In this document: positions 1 through 8,462 of the stretch, piece after piece
Layout of the letters: each line of letters starts with the position of its first letter
How positions within the stretch are numbered: the first letter of the stretch is position 1
Position numbers and translations under genes: made by a program
Notes under the pieces: generated by a model
What the model was told of the DNA's origin: nothing
The model's input: the letters and a program-made list of their open reading frames with translations, nothing else
Database searches by the model: none
Assembly: GCF_001891165.1 (NCBI RefSeq)
Contig: NZ_LKKW01000009.1
Location: 1 to 42,244, forward strand
Origin: Streptobacillus ratti
GTDB lineage: Bacteria > Fusobacteriota > Fusobacteriia > Fusobacteriales > Leptotrichiaceae
DNA: 42,244 bases
Reading direction: 5' to 3'

Positions 1-35
1 TCTCTACTTTTTAAAAATTTTTCTATTGTTTTCAT
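1..35 (-). CDS. Start of a second copy of the 428-aa companion gene (partial)
   Basis: Only the first 11 codons are inside the window; the reading is MKTIEKFLKSR. This matches the first residues of the next gene (MKTIEEFLKSR) at all but one position, and 34 of 35 bases are identical to 1308-1342. The same AGAGG ribosome binding site precedes both starts. The gene therefore looks like a tandem paralogue of the putative CDI companion/immunity protein, 20 bases after that gene's stop and on the same strand. Function is inferred only from position beside the CdiA-like gene. Confidence 0.7.
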   Translation of the reverse strand, partial: MKTIEKFLKSR

Positions 36-55
36 TGCTTATACCTCTATTTTTA

Positions 56-1342
56 TTACATAAATCTCCATAAATTTACATAAAATTTTGTTTCATCTTT
101 TTTTACAACTTTTTCTTTTATCTCTCCTTTATTTGATAGCTCTTCTAAACAATAATGTAATTTTCCTTTTTCTAATTCTGTTTCATATAGCTTAGAGTAT
201 GTTAATAAATGTTTCCCATTTTTATATGAATAATAGATATTAAAATCTGTATTTCCATATTCATCTTTTACAAAGCCTATTACCTCAATCTCATCTCCAT
301 CAAATTCAAAATGTGAAATATCTTCATATTCTCCACTTGGTGTCTTGTAATATACTTCTTCTGATGAGTCTGATAAATAGATTATATAATCTCTAATTTT
401 TTCTTTATCTTTAATTATAGTTTTTCTTGTTGTAAGTTCTACTAATTCATATACTTTTATTTCTTCTATTGACATATCTAATTCTTCTAAATACTCATCA
501 AAATTAAAATTATCTTTTCCACTTAATACATGTGCTACATATTTATCAATTGCCTCTACTGGATTAAGTAATCTTTTAGGTCTTTCATAATCTCTATTTC
601 TTATTACATATATATCTCCATATTTTATATCTTCAAATACAAAAAAAGCATAATCATTATCATTCTTTTTTTCACTATATACATTAGTATTCATAAAAGT
701 ATATAGGTATTCTGCATTAGCATCTTCTGTATTTAAAAGTTTTGAAAAATATTTAGTATATGATTTTATTACTTCTATTCTTCTTTTCTTTTTAATTCCT
801 ATTTCTTCTAAATATCCATCTAAATTATCCCATTCAGATGATGATTTCGGTAAATTTCTAAATCCTGCGTCATATCTATCATATGGAAAGCCTATTCCTA
901 AAAATTCACAGTAATATGAATATGATAATTCTTTAGGTAAGGAAACACATCTCCCAAGTCTCCATTTTTCAAAATTTTTCTGACCTGGATTTTCACCATA
1001 GAATTTTCTATCTAAAATTAATGCTTTACCATTTAATTCAAAAGCTAAAAAATCCTCATATATTTCTGTTCCATATTTCAAATAGTTTTTATCATTTACA
1101 CCATACATTAAATTTTTTGCATCTTTTAAAACCTCATATGTTCTTGGTTGATATTCTTTAATGTATCTAAATAGTCTTTCTAATCCAAAATCATCAGATA
1201 AAGGAGTTATTAAATCTGTTGAATATCCTATAGTTCTGTCACGTGTATATATCATTTTTTTTATGTGTTCTGGTATTTCTGAGAAATTCCTACATATTCT
1301 GTATTTTTCTCTACTTTTTAAAAATTCTTCTATTGTTTTCAT
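56..1342 (-). CDS. Companion (possible immunity) protein of the CdiA-like toxin
   Basis: A 428-residue soluble protein with no signal peptide or membrane segment; I do not recognise the family. It starts 26 bases after the stop of the CdiA-like gene, the place where a CDI immunity gene normally sits. It is much larger than usual CdiI proteins (about 100-180 residues). Two stretches look alike: around residues 173-182 (NLDGYLEEIG) and 280-289 (NFDEYLEELD). Each follows a strand-rich segment with acidic and aromatic residues, so an internal duplication is possible. The second half, with GDIYVI, faintly recalls SUKH/SMI1-type immunity domains, but this is a guess. I chose the ATG at 1342 rather than the GTG just before it, because the paralogue at 1-35 keeps the ATG but has GCA instead of GTG. 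The AGAGG site is 8 bases upstream. Confidence 0.6.
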   Translation of the reverse strand: MKTIEEFLKSREKYRICRNFSEIPEHIKKMIYTRDRTIGYSTDLITPLSDDFGLERLFRYIKEYQPRTYEVLKDAKNLMYGVNDKNYLKYGTEIYEDFLAFELNGKALILDRKFYGENPGQKNFEKWRLGRCVSLPKELSYSYYCEFLGIGFPYDRYDAGFRNLPKSSSEWDNLDGYLEEIGIKKKRRIEVIKSYTKYFSKLLNTEDANAEYLYTFMNTNVYSEKKNDNDYAFFVFEDIKYGDIYVIRNRDYERPKRLLNPVEAIDKYVAHVLSGKDNFNFDEYLEELDMSIEEIKVYELVELTTRKTIIKDKEKIRDYIIYLSDSSEEVYYKTPSGEYEDISHFEFDGDEIEVIGFVKDEYGNTDFNIYYSYKNGKHLLTYSKLYETELEKGKLHYCLEELSNKGEIKEKVVKKDETKFYVNLWRFM

Positions 1343-1361
1343 CACTTATACCTCTATTTTT
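1308..1361. repeat. 54-bp direct repeat covering gene starts (other copy at 1-54)
   Basis: The ribosome binding site and first codons of the 428-residue gene are repeated at positions 1-54 with three mismatches. The repeat marks the boundary of a tandem gene duplication that continues beyond the left window edge. Confidence 0.8.
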
Positions 1362-1368
1362 TAAAATT

Positions 1369-4300
1369 TTATTTCTTATTATTAGTTAAACTATTGTTTT
1401 TTAATTCATTTATATAATCTTTTATATCCTTTTTAGCTTTTTTCTGTAAATTATCAATAAGATTTTTAGCATCTTTATTTATAGGTTTGCCTTTAAATGT
1501 TGTAAATCCAGGATAAATTTTTTCATCATTTGCTTTTACTACAGTTTTATTGTTTTTTGATGAATTTTGACTAGCTGTTATATACATTATATTTTTAGAA
1601 TAACGTTCAACTTTTTTCTTATCAGTAGCACTTAATAATTTATATTCATCTAATTTTTTTATTTCACTTAAAGGAAAAATATGATCGGCAGTTACATCTC
1701 CTTTAAAAGTTGATAAATCATATAAATATCCTGTAACAGAATCTACTACTGAACCTGGAAAAACACCAGCTTTATAACCTGGATTTTTAAAATTTCTTCC
1801 ATTTTCACTGACTCTATTAGCTTTAAAATCATCATATTCTTGAAAATAATTTTTATAAATATAGCCTTCTAATTCCTTATCTCTAAATTCTGATAAATTA
1901 ATTTTATTATTTTCCGATATTTTATTAATGATAGATTTTTCAGGTTTAATATTTATATTTTCATCTATTTCATTTACTAAATTAGTTTTACCATTTTTAT
2001 TTTTAGCAATAATTTCTGTAGATTTAATATTTATATTTTTATCTATTTCATTTACTAAATTAGTTTTACTATTTTCAACTTTCTTTTTAGCAATAGTTTC
2101 TTTAGATTTAACATTTATATTTTCATCTATTTCACTTACTAAATTAAACTTGCTATTTTTATCTTTCTTATTACTAATAGTTACTTCAGGTTTAATATTT
2201 ATTTCTTTATCTGTATTATCTAATGTATTGTTATTAATAAAAGTAGGCTTAGGTTTACTAAAATGTAATTTAATAAACTCATTAATATATTGTGTAGATT
2301 CAAGTGATATAAGATTTATTCCTTGAATTATAGAGCTTTTTTCTTCTAATTTATCTAGTGCTGTCTTTTTAAATTCATATGACTGTGTTCTTTCTTTAGT
2401 CGCTTCTATATATGCTAATTCATTATATCCTAATGAACTTTCTTTAAGTCCTAATATAATATTAGAAATCCCTCTATATGTATCATTTGCACCAAATAAT
2501 AAATTAGAAGAACCATGAGCAATTAAAGTTCCACTATAACTTATTCCAAATCCTGATGGTATCATATAAGCACCAGCAGTTAATGAAGTTGCTCCTCCAG
2601 CTATTCTACTTGTGCCTTGAATTGTATCTAGCAAACCATAAAGTATTTGTTGATTTTTATTACTATTAACAAACTTAGCGTCTTCTAAAGTAGCTCCTAA
2701 TCCTCTACCCACTTGTAGCCCTTGTCCACTATATATTTTTGAATAAAGGTCTATGGCAGGTATTTTAGAATTAATAGATTTAAATGTTACTGTATCTCCA
2801 CTATTATATTTCATTTGTAAATAATTTAAATATCTATTCTTATATTCAGATTTTAATATTTCATTAAAATATTTTTTTTCTTCTGAATTCATTGTAGTTT
2901 TAAATTCTAAGAGATTTTTAGGGGCGTCCATTTCAGAATCTTTTTTATACTTTAATTGACCATACATTACTGATGTTGGGTCATACATTTCATAGTTTTT
3001 CTTGTTCCTGTTAAATTTTTTCAATACTATATTTTTTAATTTATTTCTATTCTCTAAAGTATCTGAAACAGTACCTATATTTTCTAAAGTATTTACACTG
3101 CTTATTGAATCACTAATAACTTTATCAACTTTTGGTATATTAGAATCTACTTCTAATTTCTTTTTATCTTTATCTCCTTTTGTTATATAACTTGAATAAA
3201 TTTCTCCAAAAGTTGCACCTAATAATTTATTATCTACATTTTTACCTTGTTTATTTATTATTACTTCTCTTATTAATAATTTTTTAAACTCTAATTCACT
3301 TAAGTCTTTTAATAAATGTAGATTTTTATCATCTCCTACAAATCCTGTTATAGAGCCATTTAATTTATCTTTAACCTCTTTTTCTCTATCTTTTACTACA
3401 TCAGATTCTTTTTCAAGTTCTGATACTATTAACCCTAGACCTAATTTTTCTGATAAAGCTATTCTTTCTTCTTTAGTTTTTGCTGATAATTCATTTAATA
3501 AAGAAACTTCTTTAGAATATTTAGCTTCTATATGTTTATCCTTTATTTCTAAATATCCTCTATTTTCTCTTTCAGATATATCTATTAATTCATCAGTTTT
3601 AGTTCCTATTAAACTTAATTTATCTTTTATTGCTTTACCCGTAGATTTCAATTCTTCTTTTGCAACATTAATTTTATCTTTAAATGCTTCTGGATTTTTA
3701 AGAGCATTTATTACATTAGAATTTAAATCTAAACCATAGTCCCCTATTCTACCTTTTACACCTGATGTACCAGCTTTTAATGAAAAATCTACATTATATT
3801 TATTAGCTTTTTCTTCCTTTAAAGTTAAATTGTCTACTTTTAAATTAGACAAGTCTAAATTATTCTTATATACATTTTCATCTCTTTTAGCTACTAAATC
3901 TACTTCTGCATTACCACCTGTAGGTACACCAGTTGGCGATATAGAGATATCAAACCCTACTCCTACTTTATTTACAGTTTTTTCATCTTTTACTTCTTCT
4001 ATATTTAAATTAGATATATTTCCTTTTATAGAAGAATTTTTACTTATAACCCCTTTTAAAGAGGCATTTTTTACATTAATATATTCTTCATTTGAATTTA
4101 TTAATTCATTTAATGAATTTATTTTATCTTTTTTTACTTCATAACTACCTTTAGCACCTATATCAATATTACCTAATGAAATTTTAGCTTTTTCTGTATC
4201 GACTTTAGCACTTACTCCAATTTTTACAGAAGCATCAATTGTTTCTTTTTTGTTCTCTGCTACAAGTACATCTTTTTTTACATTTTCAACATTGTTATAT

Positions 4301-7300
4301 ACTACATTACTATCTTGTATTACTGTAGATGTATAGTTTACTTCTTTATTATTATTGAAAACTAATTTTTTACCTGATAATGTATTTCCTTTAACTTCTT
4401 CTTTATGAGATAATATTGTCTTGTTTGATAAATTTAAACTTAAATCAGTTCCGACATTTAGATATCCACTTATATTACTTTTTACTTCTCCAGTTTCAAA
4501 ATCTTTTGTAGTTGCAACTCTATTATCTACAGTTAAATTACCAGCTAAATTATTTACTGCTCCTACATATCCATTAGCTCCATTAGAAATAGCTTTATCT
4601 AAGCGACCCTCTAATACATTTCCTACAGCTTTACCCATAGTTAATATATCTCTTGCTACAGGCGAACCAACATTTAAATTTGTCCCTAAATTTATCCCTG
4701 TTATATTTTCTTGGCTATCTATCGTATCTTTTATGGCTCTAAAGTTAGCTTTATTTGAATTTATTTCTAATTCATCATATTTTAAGTTTACATTAGTTAC
4801 ATCAAATTCATTATTTACAACTGCTTTACCTTTTAATAATAAATTAGTATTATCATGTGTTTTTGAATCACTGATTATATTCTTATTTTGTATTTTTAAA
4901 CCTAAACCAGCATTTGAATCAACAGCACCTACACTACCACTAATATCTAATTTACCATAATATTTATTTTCTCTGACTTTATTATTTAATTCTTGTGTTT
5001 TTACATTAAGATTTTTAATAGTAGCATTATTTAATTCTACATTAGAACTTAATATATCCAAATTTTCTATGTCAGCTTTTTCTTTTACTAAGATATTTGA
5101 TTTAATATTCTTATTATATGAATTATCTTTTTTAATTATCTTATGATAGAATAAAGAAATATTTCCATCTACTTTTAAATTATCTTTATCTAAATTTCCA
5201 TTAACACCATCTACTAGATTAAAAGTTTCAACTTTTTGTTTTATTTTACTATTTATTACTCTTGATTGTATATTTAATTTATTTACTTTTAATTTATCTG
5301 CTTCAATATTTGAACCATCTACATTTAAAGTATCTGCCTTAATATCTTTTACTAATATATTTGAACTAGAGTTTTCTTCATACCCTATATTTGTATCTTC
5401 TTTGTATAAAATATTATTACTTTTTTTAATGTACTCATTATTAAGTATTTCTGATTTAACAGTTAAATTCTCAGCATTTAATGTATCAGATTTAATATCA
5501 GAACCCTTAATAACCGCATCAGTTTTATTTAAATTAATATTTTTAGAATTGATTGTTGTCTTATTATTTTTTTCATTTCTATATATTTCATTCTCTTTAT
5601 TTGAAGCTGTTCTTAATTCATTAGTATCTTTAGTCTTTTCTCCTGTAATCAATAGCTTTTGACTATCTATATCAACATTATTTTCTACATCTATATTTGC
5701 TGATGAAATAATAACATCTTTTGATTTAATATTTAAATTTTTAGAATTAATCATTGTATTATCTACATTTTCGTTATTTGATAATACACTTGCATGATTA
5801 TCTGTTAAAAGAGATTTGTTTGTTGTTTTTTCGCCTTTTATTTCTAATTTATCTGATGATATATTAATATCTTGTTTAGCTGATAATTCTCCTGAAAATA
5901 CTGTATTTTTAGCATCAATTTTTACATTATTCCCTTTAAGAGATGATTTTTTTAAGCTTTCATATTCATTTAAAAATTCTTTTTTATCACTTACTAAATA
6001 TGTTCTATTATCCTCTACTATTGATTTAACCAATACATTATCTGATTTAATATCTAAATCCTCAAGTGCTTTTAAATTGGCACCCTCTATTACTAAATTA
6101 TTACTTGATAACCTTATATTATCAAATAAAAGCTTTTGGTCTTTAATATTTAGATTCTTTGCATTAATTGATATGTTTGATTTTCTAGGCTTTTCTTCTT
6201 CTATTTCTTCATTTCTTTTATCTTGTATAGCAAACTCTTTTATTAAATATCTATTATTACTATTGTATTTTATATTATTTAAAAAGTATGGATTATTTAA
6301 AAAATTCGATAATTTTACATATTTTGGATTATCTTCTATACTATATTCTAATACCTTACCATTTATTTCTATCTTCTCTTTATTATTTACATATCTTTCA
6401 TCTTCTTCTCTTAAAGTCTTTTTACTCTCATCTTCACTATATGCTTTAAAGTTTACATTATCTGCACTAATGTTAATGTTTTCTCCTTTAATATGTGATG
6501 GAAGAGCTTTAACATTTACTTCTCTATCATTACCTAAATCTCTGATATATGTTGCATTATGTAATATATTACAATAAACTAATCCTCCAGGACATTTAAA
6601 AGACCCATCAAATATCATCTTTTCATAACCATCTTTAACAGTTACTTTTTCATCACTAATACTAGATGAATTATTGTATGTATTAGCCTTTATTTTATTA
6701 TCTTTATTTGCAATTATATGTCCATCTTTATTATTAACTGTGTCATCTGTATCTATATAAACATTATTTCCACTTAATACTGAAAAGCTAGTATTTGCAT
6801 CAGAATTTTCTACATATCCTTTTAGCAATATATTTTTTTCACTTTCCTCTAAATAGTTATCAGAATTTTGAGAATACATAGCATCTTTATTTAATTTTTT
6901 TATTTCTTCAATTTTATCTTTTTGTAATATTTCACTATCACTTAAATCAAAAAATATTCCTTTTTTACCTTCTCTACCTTTATTCTTTAGTATAATTTCA
7001 TGCTCTTTTAATACTCTCCAATCAAATTCTGTTTTATCTATTTTAACTACTTCATCATAGAAAGAAGATAAAGCATTATTTTTAGCTTCATTAGTTCTTG
7101 ATAATATTCCTGCATTGTATGACACATAAGTTTCTTTTAAAGTCTTTTTCCAGGCATCTATATTATCTATTATTTTATTATTTTTATCCTTATATCTAAC
7201 TTTAAAATTACCATAAGAATTAACTCTACCAACATTGTCTAAATTCTTACTCTTTATCTTTAAGTTATTGTCTGCATGTATTATTCCACCATTAATATTT

Positions 7301-8229
7301 GTAACTTTTTCTTTAGCCCTTAACTCTATATTATCACTTAATAAAATATTTCCATCATTTTTTATATTCCTAGCTTCTATAGTAATAGTGTTATTCGCTA
7401 CTATCTTATCCTTATTATTAAAATCTTCTTCTACTTTAACATTTAAATTTTCTGTCTTTATACTATCTATATTTGCCTGTACCTTTGACTCTAATGTTAA
7501 ATCTTTTGAATTTATTGACTTAACACCTATCCCCGATTTTGTTGCTACTATCTTTATTACATCTCCATGTACAGATCCTATTATTTCTGCACTAAGTAAT
7601 GTCCCATCTTCTCCTGCATAAGTCTTAACTAATAATTCTTTTGCATCTATATCACTTTCTGCCTTAAACTTATTTGCTATTATTTCTAACTTTTCTACAT
7701 TCTCTCTTGTATTTAATTCTTTTAATGTCTTAATATCTCCACTAGGAATACCATATTCTTTTAACTCTCCATTTTCTAATATAGGGCTTGCTCCTACTAA
7801 AGACATTTTATGTATATTTAAAAAACTTGCACCGTCTAATGTAATTCCATTTGGATTTGAAAGTATTACATCAAGTTTATCTTTACTTAATGCCTCAAGT
7901 ATTCCACTTAATTTACTTTCATTTATCCCTGTTACATTTAACAGTGCAAGTTTTGCTCTCTCTTCTTTTATATTCTTATTTCCATTTACTAATCCAGCTA
8001 TTCTACTTCTAGCTATATTTTTTGCATTATTTATTACTGCACCCTTTTCACTTACATTAAAATCAGTAAAAGTAGAGTAAGAAACTCCTTTAGGTGATGG
8101 TGTTGAAATATTTATTACATCTACACCATTATTGCTCTTTTCTACATATACATTAGTCGTGCCATCTACTTTAATGTTTGCAAACGAAAAAAGGCTAACC
8201 ATTAAAACTATACCAATAAATTTCTTCAT
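1369..8229 (-). CDS. CdiA-like filamentous haemagglutinin exoprotein with C-terminal HNH nuclease
   Basis: A 2286-residue two-partner-secretion exoprotein. Residues 1-20 are a signal peptide (MKKFIGIVLMVSLFSFA). The TPS haemagglutination-activity domain follows, with the NPNGI motif and a GASFLN segment. Then comes a long array of haemagglutinin-type beta-helix repeats rich in Asn, Lys, Ile and Asp (LNIKS, NVDIDS). Near residues 1865-1940 there is a hydrophobic, Gly-rich segment typical of the region before a polymorphic toxin. Three to four 26-29 residue repeats follow. The last ~130 residues carry DHIFPLSEI (His about 2183) and a later N-x-x-Y-I-T-A-S-x-N-S-S-K-x-N-K stretch, as in HNH/GmrSD-C-like nucleases. 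The likely role is contact-dependent inhibition by delivering a nuclease to neighbouring cells. The start at 8229 has AAGGA nine bases upstream; the ATG at 8238 abuts that site and is rejected. No TpsB/CdiB gene is adjacent, which is odd. Confidence 0.85.
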   Translation of the reverse strand: MKKFIGIVLMVSLFSFANIKVDGTTNVYVEKSNNGVDVINISTPSPKGVSYSTFTDFNVSEKGAVINNAKNIARSRIAGLVNGNKNIKEERAKLALLNVTGINESKLSGILEALSKDKLDVILSNPNGITLDGASFLNIHKMSLVGASPILENGELKEYGIPSGDIKTLKELNTRENVEKLEIIANKFKAESDIDAKELLVKTYAGEDGTLLSAEIIGSVHGDVIKIVATKSGIGVKSINSKDLTLESKVQANIDSIKTENLNVKVEEDFNNKDKIVANNTITIEARNIKNDGNILLSDNIELRAKEKVTNINGGIIHADNNLKIKSKNLDNVGRVNSYGNFKVRYKDKNNKIIDNIDAWKKTLKETYVSYNAGILSRTNEAKNNALSSFYDEVVKIDKTEFDWRVLKEHEIILKNKGREGKKGIFFDLSDSEILQKDKIEEIKKLNKDAMYSQNSDNYLEESEKNILLKGYVENSDANTSFSVLSGNNVYIDTDDTVNNKDGHIIANKDNKIKANTYNNSSSISDEKVTVKDGYEKMIFDGSFKCPGGLVYCNILHNATYIRDLGNDREVNVKALPSHIKGENINISADNVNFKAYSEDESKKTLREEDERYVNNKEKIEINGKVLEYSIEDNPKYVKLSNFLNNPYFLNNIKYNSNNRYLIKEFAIQDKRNEEIEEEKPRKSNISINAKNLNIKDQKLLFDNIRLSSNNLVIEGANLKALEDLDIKSDNVLVKSIVEDNRTYLVSDKKEFLNEYESLKKSSLKGNNVKIDAKNTVFSGELSAKQDINISSDKLEIKGEKTTNKSLLTDNHASVLSNNENVDNTMINSKNLNIKSKDVIISSANIDVENNVDIDSQKLLITGEKTKDTNELRTASNKENEIYRNEKNNKTTINSKNINLNKTDAVIKGSDIKSDTLNAENLTVKSEILNNEYIKKSNNILYKEDTNIGYEENSSSNILVKDIKADTLNVDGSNIEADKLKVNKLNIQSRVINSKIKQKVETFNLVDGVNGNLDKDNLKVDGNISLFYHKIIKKDNSYNKNIKSNILVKEKADIENLDILSSNVELNNATIKNLNVKTQELNNKVRENKYYGKLDISGSVGAVDSNAGLGLKIQNKNIISDSKTHDNTNLLLKGKAVVNNEFDVTNVNLKYDELEINSNKANFRAIKDTIDSQENITGINLGTNLNVGSPVARDILTMGKAVGNVLEGRLDKAISNGANGYVGAVNNLAGNLTVDNRVATTKDFETGEVKSNISGYLNVGTDLSLNLSNKTILSHKEEVKGNTLSGKKLVFNNNKEVNYTSTVIQDSNVVYNNVENVKKDVLVAENKKETIDASVKIGVSAKVDTEKAKISLGNIDIGAKGSYEVKKDKINSLNELINSNEEYINVKNASLKGVISKNSSIKGNISNLNIEEVKDEKTVNKVGVGFDISISPTGVPTGGNAEVDLVAKRDENVYKNNLDLSNLKVDNLTLKEEKANKYNVDFSLKAGTSGVKGRIGDYGLDLNSNVINALKNPEAFKDKINVAKEELKSTGKAIKDKLSLIGTKTDELIDISERENRGYLEIKDKHIEAKYSKEVSLLNELSAKTKEERIALSEKLGLGLIVSELEKESDVVKDREKEVKDKLNGSITGFVGDDKNLHLLKDLSELEFKKLLIREVIINKQGKNVDNKLLGATFGEIYSSYITKGDKDKKKLEVDSNIPKVDKVISDSISSVNTLENIGTVSDTLENRNKLKNIVLKKFNRNKKNYEMYDPTSVMYGQLKYKKDSEMDAPKNLLEFKTTMNSEEKKYFNEILKSEYKNRYLNYLQMKYNSGDTVTFKSINSKIPAIDLYSKIYSGQGLQVGRGLGATLEDAKFVNSNKNQQILYGLLDTIQGTSRIAGGATSLTAGAYMIPSGFGISYSGTLIAHGSSNLLFGANDTYRGISNIILGLKESSLGYNELAYIEATKERTQSYEFKKTALDKLEEKSSIIQGINLISLESTQYINEFIKLHFSKPKPTFINNNTLDNTDKEINIKPEVTISNKKDKNSKFNLVSEIDENINVKSKETIAKKKVENSKTNLVNEIDKNINIKSTEIIAKNKNGKTNLVNEIDENINIKPEKSIINKISENNKINLSEFRDKELEGYIYKNYFQEYDDFKANRVSENGRNFKNPGYKAGVFPGSVVDSVTGYLYDLSTFKGDVTADHIFPLSEIKKLDEYKLLSATDKKKVERYSKNIMYITASQNSSKNNKTVVKANDEKIYPGFTTFKGKPINKDAKNLIDNLQKKAKKDIKDYINELKNNSLTNNKK
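1921..2190 (-). repeat. In-frame tandem repeats before the toxin domain
   Basis: Three units of 26-29 residues plus a degenerate fourth lie within the CdiA-like gene. The core is K-x-N-L-V-N-E-I-D-E-N-I-N-I-K. DNA similarity between units is high, for example ACTAAATTAGTTTTA occurs twice. The units form a charged linker directly upstream of the HNH nuclease domain and could vary in number by slippage or recombination. Confidence 0.75.
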
Positions 8230-8259
8230 AAATACCATTCCTTTTTAACTTGTTGTTTA

Positions 8260-8289
8260 ATGATATCATGAATAGATTCCTTAAGTCAA
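8260..8289 (-). promoter_or_regulatory. Promoter of the CdiA-like gene
   Basis: On the minus strand, TTGACT (8284-8289) and TATCAT (8260-8265) are separated by 18 bases, one mismatch each from consensus at key positions. A start near 8253 would leave a leader of about 24 bases before the ATG at 8229. A second candidate, TTGACA (8328-8333) with TATATA 18 bases downstream, lies further upstream within the direct repeats. Confidence 0.55.
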
Positions 8290-8295
8290 TTAATA

Positions 8296-8352
8296 TCAAA
8301 CATATATAACAAAATATTTGTTTAGTTGTCAAACATATGTAACAAAATATTT
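8296..8352 (-). repeat. Pair of 24-bp direct repeats upstream of the cdiA-like promoter
   Basis: Copies at 8296-8319 and 8329-8352 match at 23 of 24 bases (core AACAAAATATTT). They repeat every 33 bases, about three helical turns, immediately upstream of the -35 box. This arrangement suggests an activator or other regulator binding twice on one DNA face. No regulator is identified. Confidence 0.6.
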
Positions 8353-8420
8353 AAAAAGTTTCTATATAAGTAGTTATATGAGAGTGTGAAAAAGACAGGT
8401 CTTCTATGATATAATAAAAT

Positions 8421-8457
8421 ACAGCACTTCAAATCTTTTATAGACTAGAAGTGCTGT
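8421..8457 (-). terminator. Terminator after the P1B ATPase gene
   Basis: A perfect 10-bp inverted repeat (ACAGCACTTC / GAAGTGCTGT) surrounds a 17-base loop. On the minus strand it is followed by ATTTTATT. It sits just after the ATPase stop codon and before the promoter of the CdiA-like gene. Confidence 0.7.
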
Positions 8458-8462
8458 TCTCT

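Noticed and set aside
4421-4960. A 179-codon plus-strand open frame
   Set aside because: Antisense reading of the haemagglutinin repeats; no promoter, binding site or recognisable domain.
5816-6577. A 253-codon plus-strand open frame inside the CdiA-like gene
   Set aside because: It lies antisense to a convincing coding region, has the Phe/Leu/Ser-rich make-up of a reverse reading of Lys/Asn/Asp-rich protein, and lacks a proper ribosome binding site.
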